In this document: in pieces, positions 12,249-23,795 of the stretch
How the letters are laid out: each line of letters opens with the position of its first letter
Position numbering within the stretch: the stretch's first letter is position 1
Assembly (NCBI GenBank): GCA_032718475.1
Contig: JAUCBJ010001790.1
Span: 1-64,000, forward strand
Direction of reading: 5' to 3'
DNA: 64,000 bases
DNA from: Nemertoderma westbladi
Taxonomy: Eukaryota; Xenacoelomorpha; Nemertodermatida; Nemertodermatidae
The notes under the pieces: generated by a model
Told to the model about the DNA's origin: nothing
The model's database searches: none
Seen by the model: only the letters and a program-made list of their open reading frames with translations
Made by a program: the position numbers and the translations under genes

Positions 12249-12732
12249 ATATGCCCCTATATGTCAATATGTTTTTTGATGGGACATGTTTATTGCAAAT
12301 TTTCTTCAGTTTGTCATAAAAAACAACATTACATTTTTCAATATTTTCGACTTTTTTATCAGTATAAGACCAGTTATAAGTTAGTTGAATATCGTGAAGA
12401 AAGTTTGTAATATTGAAATTTGAAAAGTCAAATGCCGTATGATGATCAGCTTTTTTAAAATAACAGGAATACTTTTGGAGCCAAGTAAAGGTGGGTTGAT
12501 GGTCTGATATACCGGTTTTTACTTTTAAAGTTCTCGATTTTGATAAACAAGAGGTAACATTTGTAATTATATGATATATGATAGATTCAGTTTGAATAGT
12601 TGAACCGGTATTATTAGTCCAGGAGCTGCTAATACGAGTAGGTGAATTAATTAATTGTACAAATCCGTAGCTACCGGTATTAAGTACGGTAAGTTGATAT
12701 ATTCCTTCGGTTTGTCCTCCAGATACAGACTC
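12249..12732 (-). pseudogene. LINE endonuclease C-terminus and linker fragment
   Basis: The minus strand is open for about 160 codons, from a TAA near 12,735 down to the duplication edge. It contains GFVQLINSPTRI, IYHIITN (usually I-D-H-I-x-T-N; the Asp is Tyr here) and GISDHQPTF, the C-terminal signature of the AP-endonuclease domain of Jockey/CR1-type LINEs, followed by the linker that precedes RT. It is a different family from the RTE copies. The LINE is cut exactly at 12,249. Confidence 0.75.
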
Positions 12733-12740
12733 TTATGACG

Positions 12741-12845
12741 CTAATAAACAACACCAATACCAATACCAACTCTACTCCCATTCAAAATTCATATTTTCAC
12801 AGTGGGGATAAGTTACCAGGGGCGATATGTTCCCAAGGGGCGATA
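12741..12845. repeat. 105-bp target-site duplication, left
   Basis: Identical to 13,692-13,796; the two copies immediately flank a 5'-truncated RTE copy. An equivalent pair lies at 21,807-21,911 and 22,758-22,862. Confidence 0.85.
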
Positions 12846-13691
12846 CTACTACTAGGATCGGCATGCTGCATTGCAGCTGCATTTTTAAGAATGCTGTGCC
12901 GGCTTGTCAACAAAATTGCACCGCCACAACTCCCTATCACCCATGACATTTGCTAGATCATCCGCATCTTTAAGGCCAGTGTCCTTTAAGATGCGTCTCA
13001 AGAAAGTCATGGGCTGTCCACCATGCTTATTCACTCCATGAGGCTGCCAAAGTACAAGATTATGCACTGGCTGGTCCTCACGGCGAAAGCAATGTCCTGC
13101 AAAGCGGAGGCGATTTTGTTCTAGTGTCAAGCTTGGGGGAACCAATGAGACACCTCCAATGTTATATAGTGTCTGGTTGGAGATGTGTGCATTGTACTTG
13201 ACACACTGAACCCGGCGTAGCATTCTTGTGAATGTGCCATCCAGAGATTTGGTGTCCTCAGCAGTTAGAGCCCAGCATGGACTCCCGTAGAGGAGTACTG
13301 GAACTACTGCTGCTCTAAATAATCGGACCTTAAGTTTCCGATTAATTCTCGGTGACTTCCAAATCCTGGAAAGCCTATTCAAGGCTGCCCATGCCTTTCC
13401 CTTACGTATTCGAAGGTCCTCACCTGACTTCCGGATCCATGATCCCAGGTAACAGAAGTCGTCCACATGCTCAAGCATACCATCCTTTGAGCTTATGCTC
13501 ATCCGATCAGAGACTTGCTGAGGACTTTCAAAGTTAACTGTCAGAATTTTGGTCTTTCTGGAGTTAATAAAAAGACCAACACTAGAAGCAGCATGTTCTA
13601 ATGAGCTGAGGAGCCGTTGGGCTCCCTCTAATGATTCTGAGAGTACTCCTAAGTCATCAGCAAACTCTAGATCAGTTAGGTACTTGGCAGG
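12846..13691 (-). pseudogene. 5'-truncated RTE LINE insertion (RT C-terminus and 3' tail)
   Basis: Reading the minus strand, the copy begins within the RT domain (just after GNPAKYLTDL of the family) and runs to the 3' end with the tail CCTAGTAGTAG. One open frame of 205 codons (12,885-13,502) covers the FCYLGS block, the LLYGSPCWALTAED region and the C-terminal domain ending DKPAQHS. The upstream FADD portion lies in the same insertion but in another frame. It is flanked by perfect 105-bp direct repeats, so it is a target-primed insertion. No catalytic core remains, so it is dead on arrival. Confidence 0.9.
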
Positions 13692-13796
13692 CTAATAAAC
13701 AACACCAATACCAATACCAACTCTACTCCCATTCAAAATTCATATTTTCACAGTGGGGATAAGTTACCAGGGGCGATATGTTCCCAAGGGGCGATA
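13692..13796. repeat. 105-bp target-site duplication, right
   Basis: Partner of 12,741-12,845. It is followed by GGGGCGATAA-like iterations at about 13,785-13,840. Confidence 0.85.
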
Positions 13797-14414
13797 AAGG
13801 ACCCTTTGAGGGCGATAAAGGTGCAAGGGGCGATAAGGCCCTACAATCATATTGACAAGGTAAGCGAACCCGAAATGCACGTCCAATTCAGTGACGTGAA
13901 TAACACAGACCAGAGTTCAGAGATGGAAGGATTCTACACCGATGAGATTTCCGATGAGAACGAATCCTGCTACATGATTAACGCAGCCATCTATAGAGCC
14001 CTCACCCAGCTACGTGTATAATTTTTACATGACATCCCTGCTACCGTATTTCGCTTGACACAAATGTGATGAATACAATAAAGGCCTTTGGTTTCACTTT
14101 TATCACCTCAGTTTTAACCATTTATAGATAATAGGTTTCTGTTGGATTGCTTATTATAAAAATAATTTTTCACAAAGTTATTAATCTCACAAATTCGTAA
14201 CAAACGGTGTTCCTTTAAATGTGAGACGTATCTATAAATTTTAACAAACGACTTATGACTTACCAGTGGGAGTGCAGCACGTGCCAAACTAAGCATACTA
14301 ATTATGTACAGATAGCTCACCTTACATAAAAGCAATTATCTTAAATATATAATTAAATGTATTTTATGAAAACATTTAAATTTAAAGTACAACCTGTTGG
14401 TTTAATAGAGTATA
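13797..14414. other. Non-coding DNA, no recognised gene
   Basis: Short open frames (13,806-14,021 +; 14,114-14,335 -) have no recognisable motifs. The + frame is acidic and hydrophilic and could be the remnant of an exon, but nothing supports a product. The same stretch recurs at 22,863-23,480. Confidence 0.4.
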
Positions 14415-14475
14415 ATACAGTAGTTTGCTATGACCTGATGTATAATATACAGCAGGTCATAGCAAACTACTGTAT
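14415..14475. other. Perfect 23-bp hairpin (15-nt loop)
   Basis: The arm 14,415-14,437 is the exact reverse complement of 14,453-14,475. The loop contains GTATA/TATAC, which can extend the helix. The size and pairing resemble a small fold-back or pre-miRNA-like hairpin. A second identical copy lies at 23,481-23,541. A function is not shown. Confidence 0.85.
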
Positions 14476-14729
14476 CATCAATGTATATTTATGTAGAGTA
14501 TATAATAATTACATACATGTAGTAAAGAGGAAAGCTAGAAAGAATACAAATCAATAATGCCATTACTCAACGTTATATATCCTCATCCTAAATAAATTGT
14601 TTGTTGGAATAGAGAAATAATGCTGTGAAGTAAATTATTAACTTCGTGAAATAACAAATTTAAAGAACAAGAGTGTGAGACAATGTGATTAGATTCAAAA
14701 CTACTATAAAAGTCGTAAGGTTTTAAGCC

Positions 14730-15788
14730 AGGGCCTTATTTAGGGAGCCGAAGGGGCCGAGGCCCCCCACCACAGGGGGCCCCCCACCAGGATCCCACAA
14801 CTATTATAGGGATCGACCGAACTATAGAGGAGCCGAACCGGAACCGAACCGAAACCGAACATGGCAATTTTGAATTTTACCACTTATTTTTCCCAAAATA
14901 TATGAAAAACAAAAATAAAAAGTTATTGTGAAAAACAGTAAATATTTTTGTGGCTTATGAAATTATATTTTTTTAACCTTCAATTCTTGATTGATAAATT
15001 TAGTTAATTAGATAATTATGGTAAAGTTAGATTTTTATTGATAAAACCCATAAATAAAACTTGGATATAAAATGTAAAATCGGGATGCAAAAGATCACTT
15101 TCCGAGCTACGAAACGAAAATTGGATACAACTTGTCTGGATACAAGCGGAAGCGGTCCTTTTAACTTACAAATTGAAAAATAAAAATGTGGGAATTTAAG
15201 AACAGTCGGGGGGGAAGTGTCCGGGGGGGAAGTGTCCGGGGGGGAAGTGTCCGGGGGGGAAGTGTCCTACTTGAACGGGGGGGAACTGTCCGGGGGGGAA
15301 GTGTCAGGAAGTGTCCTACTTGAACGGGGGGGAACTGTCCGGGGGGAGTGTCCGCACACCCATCAGACATTTATTGAGGCTGAGGGCTGTCTGCTCCAAT
15401 GAGCAGGTTGCTCTAGGCTTACAATAAACTGAAGTAGAATTAGATCGTTTTTTTTACTTCAATTTATGACATGAATTTAGGAAAGAATTACCTAGAATAA
15501 ATAGTGGATGAAGACAAATAATTTGATGAAAATCAATCGAAATCTTCAAAGATAGAGTGTGCAGTGGCACCGAAATCACTCAAAATAATTATTAGGCCCT
15601 AATTTTATTAACAATCAATATGGTGCTGAAGTGCATGAGCATTGAGGTGACTAGCGAACTTGCAGAACAGTTGTACATAATCAACATTATCGAATGCAGC
15701 AGCTATGTCTACCTAAACATTCCTCAACCTTGAACGCTGTTACTGAACGTTATTACCCAGGCCGCCCACCACTCTAAATCCGGCCCTG
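14730..15788. mobile_element. Non-autonomous hAT-type DNA transposon (1,059 bp)
   Basis: The ends are CAGGGCCTTATTTAGGG on the left and the complement of CAGGGCCGGATTTAGAG on the right, typical of hAT termini. The insertion is bounded by the 8-bp direct repeat TTTTAAGC (14,722-14,729 and 15,789-15,796), the diagnostic hAT target-site length. No transposase is present. The interior holds a G-rich ~15-bp minisatellite at about 15,207-15,352. Confidence 0.9.
15207..15352. repeat. G-rich ~15-bp minisatellite
   Basis: Repeats of CGGGGGGGAAGTGTC with interruptions. The overlapping + and - open frames here (SGGEV and PPRTL repeats) are artefacts. The G runs could form G-quadruplexes on the + strand. 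Confidence 0.9.
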
Positions 15789-15796
15789 TTTTAAGC

Positions 15797-16892
15797 GCAA
15801 CCAAGTTTAAATTTAAAATACAATTTTTCTGACCTGTTATGTAGAATAGCATCTAAGGTAAATATATTCAAAATTATAGCCAAACCAAACCATTATGAAA
15901 CCCTGAGAGTGATAAATCGAGGAATTGTCCGAAAATTATCACAAATACCAATTATGTGATTACTGGATTTAAAAAATACAAAAAAGGAATTAATTTAATT
16001 TAAAACCTAAAGGAAAATGAACATGTTACAGTGGAGATCTCTCTAACCAAAAATAATAAAGAAAACTTTATACTTTAAAACTGTTGTAGCAAACAACCCT
16101 GTAATAATGTGGGCCGAGCCACTAAGTAAGATGAGCCTTAGCAAATATAGCACTGTAATATGTATGTTCTACCATAACTGATCAAAATGCGGATTCTTCT
16201 ACCAAATTTTTTGAAATTTATTAAACGTAATTTTAAAAGGACATACTTCTCGCTACGCATGTTATACAGTAAGGCTGCCTAGAAGTCAAAAGTCGACGAG
16301 TTGTGAGATTTCAAGAAATCTTCATTGATCGACATTAAAAGTGACAAAGAAACAGCCACTTACAGCGTCGATGGTTTAGTTTAAGCTTCGCTTACAATTA
16401 TCCGACCCTGTCAATTAAAACTCAATATAAGACCATCTGTTCCATTTTAATACATCCTAGAGATTTTCGTAAGGGCCGCCCATTTAATACCCCCTGCTAA
16501 ACGCCCAGCGGACAGCGCCCTATAATTCAAGTGATATAATTACTCAACTTTCTTGGCAACATTCTTATACAAATAAAACCCAGTCAGTCGGCCGTTGTGT
16601 ATAGGGGGACACAGCAGTATGACGACTTGGGTCGGGCCCTGTTACAGTGTAACTGTAGAGGCACCTATGGGAGAATTCAGTATCATAGAATATACATTGT
16701 CTTCTTATAAACTTTTGTACACTTTCAGTGGTTATAGGTATAGCAGCAAGTGCATACACCAAGCACACACGTGTTCAGGTTAAAACACAGCACAGGATGG
16801 CCATACTATAGAACAATAATGATCAAAGTACAGCAAGAAATGGAAGAGGGAGAATATTTCGCAGCCAGACAATAATGTAAAGACCCATAACT
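15797..16892. other. Non-coding DNA, no recognised gene
   Basis: AT-rich sequence with no domain-like frame. The equivalent in copy 2 is 24,863-25,958. Confidence 0.5.
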
Positions 16893-17299
16893 ATGTGCCG
16901 GCTTGTCGACAAAATTGCGCCGCCACAACTCCCTATCACCCATGACATTTGCTAGATCATCCGCATCTTCAAGGCCAGATGCATCTCAAGAACGTCATGT
17001 ACTGTCCGCCATGCTTATTTACTCCATGCACAAGATCCAAAGATCCAAAGCACAAGATTATGTACTGGCTGGTCCACACGGCGAAAGCAATGTCCTGCAA
17101 GGCGGAGGCGGCTTTGTTGTTGTTCTAGTTAGTGTAAAGTTTAGGGGAACCAATGAAACACCTCCAATGTTATATAGTGTCTGGTTGGACATGTGAGCAT
17201 TGTACTTGACACAGTGAACCCGGCGTTGCATTTGCATTCGTGTGAATCTGCCATCCAGAAATTTGGTGTCCTCAGCAGTTAGAGCCCAGCATTGACTCC
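16893..17299 (-). pseudogene. Older RTE LINE 3' relic
   Basis: The minus strand matches the RTE C-terminal region (WALTAEDTKFLDG, CVKYNAHMSNQTLYNIGGVSLVP, LANVMGDREL) but has internal deletions (for example between GLEDADD and the MTFLRRI block) and no (GTA)n tail. It is more diverged than the other copies, hence older. A G/A difference at 17,102 distinguishes it from the copy-2 partner. Confidence 0.85.
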
Positions 17300-18607
17300 A
17301 GCAAACACACACCCCAGGTACACGAAGAACAGCACTAAACACACATAGTACTACCAGTACGTAAGTTTATACAGACACAGCACTTTTGAGAGAGACAGTT
17401 ATGAGAGAATCCCCAACTAGAAACATTGGTAATCCGAAGATAAGAGAGCAATTGAAGCGTAAACCTCGTTAATGTACCGAGAACAGAATACCGTAACATT
17501 AGGCCTAAGTTTAGCGACATAACTCCATATCATTGTAGGCTCACTCTTAGCTACAACAAGAAGGGCCTTAGTAATAACAGATGGGTCGGCAGTTGATTTA
17601 CGATTAATTAACCAATTAAGAAGAGGAGGTGGCGCTGGTGGCCTCCTTCCTCTGATGTAAGTTAGCCAATTACAGCGCCAGCTATATCCGATGTATGTAA
17701 GGTAACTTAATGAGATAAAAATGGATGGGGTGTATGAGACTTTTAATGAATGGTATAGAGTTAGGTTCCGGGACATAAAAATGATCCTGACATTCTGATG
17801 TAGATCAGTATAGGCCTACCACTACTACTGTACTATAATCGGCTTGTTGTATTGCAGCTCCACATATTGCTGGCTTAACAAAGGCCACCACCATGCAATC
17901 CACAATTAGCATGCTACAATGCAGCGTGCATTAAGAATGCTATGCCGCTATGAATGCTACAATACAGTATTGGAATGACAGATGTCATAATGATACGATA
18001 TTGTTGTTTGTTATGAACTGATTGTTAGTAGCAAAAGGTACTATTAGAAGATAGTGGGGGTATAACCTCGGGAATATCAAACAGATAAAACACAGCGTTA
18101 CCCTGCAGAAACATCATACCAGCGATGGTAAGAAATAACATCGCTTAATCGGACCAATAAGTTGGTTTAATAAGCCAAGTAGGTCCAATAAGAGTAGTTT
18201 GGGTTAAAGATTTGAAACAATATCAACCTGAATGATACAGTGCATGATCCCGCTATATGATAGCCAGCTGTTGGGAGTTTCTCAGCTATTGACATACCGC
18301 AAACATAAATAATTATTGTTAAAATATATATATTATATTAATCTTTAATCCAGGGACGTATGCCCATATCATACAAAGTAAAAATATATATTAAAATTAA
18401 AGCAGAGCACAAGATAAACTGTACTTATAGAAGATTGTAATTGGTGGGACTTTAAAATAAGGTGAGATGTACATGTACAAACAAGATACTAAAGGTACGA
18501 AAAATATACCAAACGAAAAAAAAGATATTAAATACAAATATATATTTACAACCCAGCTGTGTATGGATATGTCCTTCATAATAAATACACAGCTCTATTT
18601 TGAGGAT
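17300..18607. other. Non-coding DNA in duplication copy 1
   Basis: No recognised gene. The equivalent in copy 2 (26,366-28,134) carries the extra RTE insertion. Confidence 0.5.
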
Positions 18608-19125
18608 GGAGACTGAAGAGGAAGTGGATTCACATGGCTGACCACAAATTGTCGTGTTGCAGTTGTAAAAAATACATAAATATACCTTGTAATTCTACCT
18701 GCAGAAAATGTGTTGTAACTAGTAAATTATACTTCGCCTGATGGCTAATTCAAAGTAAATGAATTAAATTATAAGAGGTTTCAATTAAGGGTTGAATAGG
18801 AGATTAACTGAAGTGTAACAGGCCGAGACACTGATTGTGCCTTGTGCTACACTACACTAACCATTGTCACACACTGTTACACCTTACATATACGATAGTC
18901 ATCACTGTATGGTAAAGAATAATATAGGCCTACCATACTATACCTGTACAACAGTAGTGGAGGTATTTTATCTGAATGTGGTCACGCATGATATAAACCG
19001 AATACACTGATACTTATCATTGATCGACTTAAAGTGGCCGCGTTTTCTAAAAAAGGGGCATTTTGAACTAAACTATAGGCTAAAATAAATTAAAAATATA
19101 GAACAGTACGTAGATTCCTTTATAA

Positions 19126-19144
19126 CCCCCCCCCCCCCCCCCCC
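19126..19144. repeat. Poly-C tract, 19 nt
   Basis: An uninterrupted C run followed by TCCCCCC. Confidence 0.95.
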
Positions 19145-20165
19145 TCCCCCCTCTATATAATGACATAACAAGTAATTAGTTGTAAAAATACCTGTGCATA
19201 GCAGCCGGCGTTCCAATGAATAAAATATATATACAAATAAAAAAATATAATTATTAAAAAATTAATTAAAATTCTCCATATTACTGCTCCCCTTGTTTAA
19301 CTTCACTTCGTATCCTTCGGAAAGGCCAATGAACGGTTTACACCCCACCCGGTGCCTCACTCTATCGCGAAATTTCGGTTCAAATTCCAACTCATCCATC
19401 CCATCGCTATTTAGCGGTCTGTGCAATTAGTTTGCTATATAATGTTTGATTAAGTAGGCCTACCGGCCCTCCTAAACATTACTTGATAAATAGTTTCCGA
19501 ATTCATCCAATAGCGGCTTCGCAATGTGAGAGCTAACAGAAATGTAACCAATGATGTGCCTCCAATTTCTAATGGGTTAAAATGCCGAAGTAACAAAACT
19601 TAAAAAAACATTTTAAACTTTCATTTTGGCTTTAAAAATATAAATTTATATAAACTGTAACAAAAAGATTATTTATTGAAGAGATACTTGTCATAAAATA
19701 TAAATACTTTTAATAAAATAAACAACATTATTTTAAATTATAAGTAAAGCCAAAAAGAGAGAATGTCGAGTTACGAAGGCATGGATTTATTTAGTCTCTT
19801 ATCAGCTCACTTACTTTCGTGGCTCGCCCCACATTCTATCATAAAAGTCGCCAGACTTAGGACTGACCCGTTTTCAAATAAAATTTCTTGTTTTTTTAAT
19901 CACAACCCGCCATGGGTTGGAAGTGATATCGCATGTCCTTTTGACTTAGACTATTATCACTAATGGAAGGCTCTCTGTAGAGACCTATGATCGGTTACTT
20001 TGAATAGCAACAAGCCGGAAAATATTGTACATTAATTTATTTCCAATGCTTACGACCGCGACGCTCTAGATTTTAATCTGATTAAAAATGAAGAACCCTC
20101 CCTAGATAATGACGAAGAATAAGGAAGTCTCTCTAAACCGTTCAAGTTTATATCAAGCCCGGTTC

Positions 20166-20345
20166 ACAGATACACTTTGTGGTGACAGTGCTGTGAAAAT
20201 GCAGTTCCAGCGATGTGAGAGAGTGGTGTGAGATAGCAGTGGCAGCGAAGTGAGAGCGTGGTGAGAGAGTGGTGACAGCGCGGTGAGAGTGCAGTGATAG
20301 TGCCTTAAGAGAGCGGCGGTGACAGCGCGGTGAGAGAGTGGTGAT
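20166..20345. repeat. GTGAGAGAGTGGTGACAG-type minisatellite
   Basis: Degenerate repeats of GTGGTGAGAGAG and GTGACAGCGCG. The minus-strand open frame across it is a repeat artefact. Confidence 0.8.
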
Positions 20346-21314
20346 AGAATAAAGATAGATCAGTCGATCAGTTAAGGGATTTGGAAGGTACTGTAAATTC
20401 GCTAAAGGGTACCGTAAAAGATCATAAAATTGAACTACAAGAAGCAACGGATTGCGTTGGAAAGCGATAAACTAGTTAACATACAAAAGGGTATACCACC
20501 CCCTGTAACTGTATATAAGCCTCTTACGTCTGAATCTAATAATCGGAAAGTCGGAAACCCCTATAGCAAATAATATAAATAGACCAACTTATAATGATAC
20601 CCCTATATGTCTGACATGTCTATATGTATAGGTCCAACAGTACAATATGCCGCCTGGCATATAGGGATGCAGAAAAGGTTGAATAGTTTATGAAGTGGTC
20701 ATCCTTGGGAGATTGTTTCTGTGTGTTGCGCAACCATTCTTTTCCGGTAACATCCAAGAGAGAATGGAGTTTCCGTTGCTTCTTGTTTCCTTCCTTCACT
20801 TTACTTTACATTATTTAGGTAAATACCAATTACGTCACTCAATGTGCAGCTGTATGTAAAGTAATAAATTTCGGAATTGTATCGCACTGTACTGAATGTC
20901 AGAGTATAGGAACGGATACCGCAGAAATATACCACCGACAACAGTCTGACTACCACCAACAAAAACTAATAATAATAGCAACATACCGACATATGAAAAA
21001 CACTAAAGTTTTTTACGATTATGTTATGCGATATAATAATTTAAAACAGATAATATATGAAGGCGGTATTATATTTTAAAGAAATTATCATGACTAATTA
21101 CACCACCGACAACAGGCCGACAGTGGACAATATACTTTGTTATAAATATTTGGACTGGAAATAAAAATTGTATAATCATGTACTGAAATAGTTTACTAAC
21201 ATTGCCGAAGTTGTCGGTATACTGTCGGTTTGCGATTTTACCTGTCGGTTTGTGTCGGTTTATGTCTTTTGTTGTCGGTGGTTGTCGGTTGTATGCGAAA
21301 GGTGACGGTGGCGT

Positions 21315-21798
21315 ATATGCCCCTATATGTCAATATGTTTTTTGATGGGACATGTTTATTGCAAATTTTCTTCAGTTTGTCATAAAAAACAACATTACAT
21401 TTTTCAATATTTTCGACTTTTTTATCAGTATAAGACCAGTTATAAGTTAGTTGAATATCGTGAAGAAAGTTTGTAATATTGAAATTTGAAAAGTCAAATG
21501 CCGTATGATGATCAGCTTTTTTAAAATAACAGGAATACTTTTGGAGCCAAGTAAAGGTGGGTTGATGGTCTGATATACCGGTTTTTACTTTTAAAGTTCT
21601 CGATTTTGATAAACAAGAGGTAACATTTGTAATTATATGATATATGATAGATTCAGTTTGAATAGTTGAACCGGTATTATTAGTCCAGGAGCTGCTAATA
21701 CGAGTAGGTGAATTAATTAATTGTACAAATCCGTAGCTACCGGTATTAAGTACGGTAAGTTGATATATTCCTTCGGTTTGTCCTCCAGATACAGACTC
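21315..21798 (-). pseudogene. LINE endonuclease fragment (duplicate copy)
   Basis: Second copy of the fragment at 12,249-12,732. It too is truncated at the duplication edge, and the adjoining sequence is unrelated to that of copy 1. Confidence 0.75.
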
Positions 21799-21806
21799 TT
21801 ATGACG

Positions 21807-22862
21807 CTAATAAACAACACCAATACCAATACCAACTCTACTCCCATTCAAAATTCATATTTTCACAGTGGGGATAAGTTACCAGGGGCGATATGTTCCC
21901 AAGGGGCGATACTACTACTAGGATCGGCATGCTGCATTGCAGCTGCATTTTTAAGAATGCTGTGCCGGCTTGTCAACAAAATTGCACCGCCACAACTCCC
22001 TATCACCCATGACATTTGCTAGATCATCCGCATCTTTAAGGCCAGTGTCCTTTAAGATGCGTCTCAAGAAAGTCATGGGCTGTCCACCATGCTTATTCAC
22101 TCCATGAGGCTGCCAAAGTACAAGATTATGCACTGGCTGGTCCTCACGGCGAAAGCAATGTCCTGCAAAGCGGAGGCGATTTTGTTCTAGTGTCAAGCTT
22201 GGGGGAACCAATGAGACACCTCCAATGTTATATAGTGTCTGGTTGGAGATGTGTGCATTGTACTTGACACACTGAACCCGGCGTAGCATTCTTGTGAATG
22301 TGCCATCCAGAGATTTGGTGTCCTCAGCAGTTAGAGCCCAGCATGGACTCCCGTAGAGGAGTACTGGAACTACTGCTGCTCTAAATAATCGGACCTTAAG
22401 TTTCCGATTAATTCTCGGTGACTTCCAAATCCTGGAAAGCCTATTCAAGGCTGCCCATGCCTTTCCCTTACGTATTCGAAGGTCCTCACCTGACTTCCGG
22501 ATCCATGATCCCAGGTAACAGAAGTCGTCCACATGCTCAAGCATACCATCCTTTGAGCTTATGCTCATCCGATCAGAGACTTGCTGAGGACTTTCAAAGT
22601 TAACTGTCAGAATTTTGGTCTTTCTGGAGTTAATAAAAAGACCAACACTAGAAGCAGCATGTTCTAATGAGCTGAGGAGCCGTTGGGCTCCCTCTAATGA
22701 TTCTGAGAGTACTCCTAAGTCATCAGCAAACTCTAGATCAGTTAGGTACTTGGCAGGCTAATAAACAACACCAATACCAATACCAACTCTACTCCCATTC
22801 AAAATTCATATTTTCACAGTGGGGATAAGTTACCAGGGGCGATATGTTCCCAAGGGGCGATA
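21807..22862 (-). mobile_element. RTE insertion with 105-bp target duplications (duplicate copy)
   Basis: Second copy of 12,741-13,796, carried by the segmental duplication. The insert is 21,912-22,757 and the flanking repeats are 21,807-21,911 and 22,758-22,862. Confidence 0.9.
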
Positions 22863-23480
22863 AAGGACCCTTTGAGGGCGATAAAGGTGCAAGGGGCGAT
22901 AAGGCCCTACAATCATATTGACAAGGTAAGCGAACCCGAAATGCACGTCCAATTCAGTGACGTGAATAACACAGACCAGAGTTCAGAGATGGAAGGATTC
23001 TACACCGATGAGATTTCCGATGAGAACGAATCCTGCTACATGATTAACGCAGCCATCTATAGAGCCCTCACCCAGCTACGTGTATAATTTTTACATGACA
23101 TCCCTGCTACCGTATTTCGCTTGACACAAATGTGATGAATACAATAAAGGCCTTTGGTTTCACTTTTATCACCTCAGTTTTAACCATTTATAGATAATAG
23201 GTTTCTGTTGGATTGCTTATTATAAAAATAATTTTTCACAAAGTTATTAATCTCACAAATTCGTAACAAACGGTGTTCCTTTAAATGTGAGACGTATCTA
23301 TAAATTTTAACAAACGACTTATGACTTACCAGTGGGAGTGCAGCACGTGCCAAACTAAGCATACTAATTATGTACAGATAGCTCACCTTACATAAAAGCA
23401 ATTATCTTAAATATATAATTAAATGTATTTTATGAAAACATTTAAATTTAAAGTACAACCTGTTGGTTTAATAGAGTATA

Positions 23481-23541
23481 ATACAGTAGTTTGCTATGAC
23501 CTGATGTATAATATACAGCAGGTCATAGCAAACTACTGTAT
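23481..23541. other. Perfect 23-bp hairpin (duplicate copy)
   Basis: Identical to 14,415-14,475 within the second duplicated segment; the arms show no substitutions. Confidence 0.85.
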
Positions 23542-23795
23542 CATCAATGTATATTTATGTAGAGTATATAATAATTACATACATGTAGTAAAGAGGAAAG
23601 CTAGAAAGAATACAAATCAATAATGCCATTACTCAACGTTATATATCCTCATCCTAAATAAATTGTTTGTTGGAATAGAGAAATAATGCTGTGAAGTAAA
23701 TTATTAACTTCGTGAAATAACAAATTTAAAGAACAAGAGTGTGAGACAATGTGATTAGATTCAAAACTACTATAAAAGTCGTAAGGTTTTAAGCC

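Larger units (their letters stand above)
12249..18607. repeat. Segmental duplication, copy 1 (6,359 bp)
   Basis: Bases 12,249-18,607 recur at 21,315-28,134 in direct orientation (offset 9,066) with only a few substitutions (for example at 17,102 and 17,531), two 1-bp indels near 18,500, and one 463-bp insertion in copy 2. The flanks differ on both sides. The segment carries a LINE endonuclease fragment, an RTE insertion with long target duplications, a hairpin, a hAT element and an older RTE relic. It shows no terminal inverted repeats, so it does not look like one transposon. False duplication from a heterozygous assembly is an alternative. Confidence 0.95.
18608..21314. other. Unique spacer between the duplicated segments
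   Basis: No confident gene. Contents seen: a poly-C tract at 19,126-19,144; a lone copy of the terminal motif of the 7,024-8,883 element at about 19,818-19,837; and a GGTGAGAGAGT-type minisatellite at 20,166-20,345. A short open stretch at about 20,350-20,471 reads as a hydrophilic, coiled-coil-like peptide (QLRDLEGTVNSLKGTVKDHK) and could be a gag-like relic. CCGACAAC motifs recur in opposite orientations at about 20,935-20,950 and 21,265-21,290. Confidence 0.5.

Noticed and set aside
15161-15402. Pro/Arg- and Gly/Ser-rich small proteins inside the hAT element
   Set aside because: Both frames arise from the G-rich 15-bp minisatellite.
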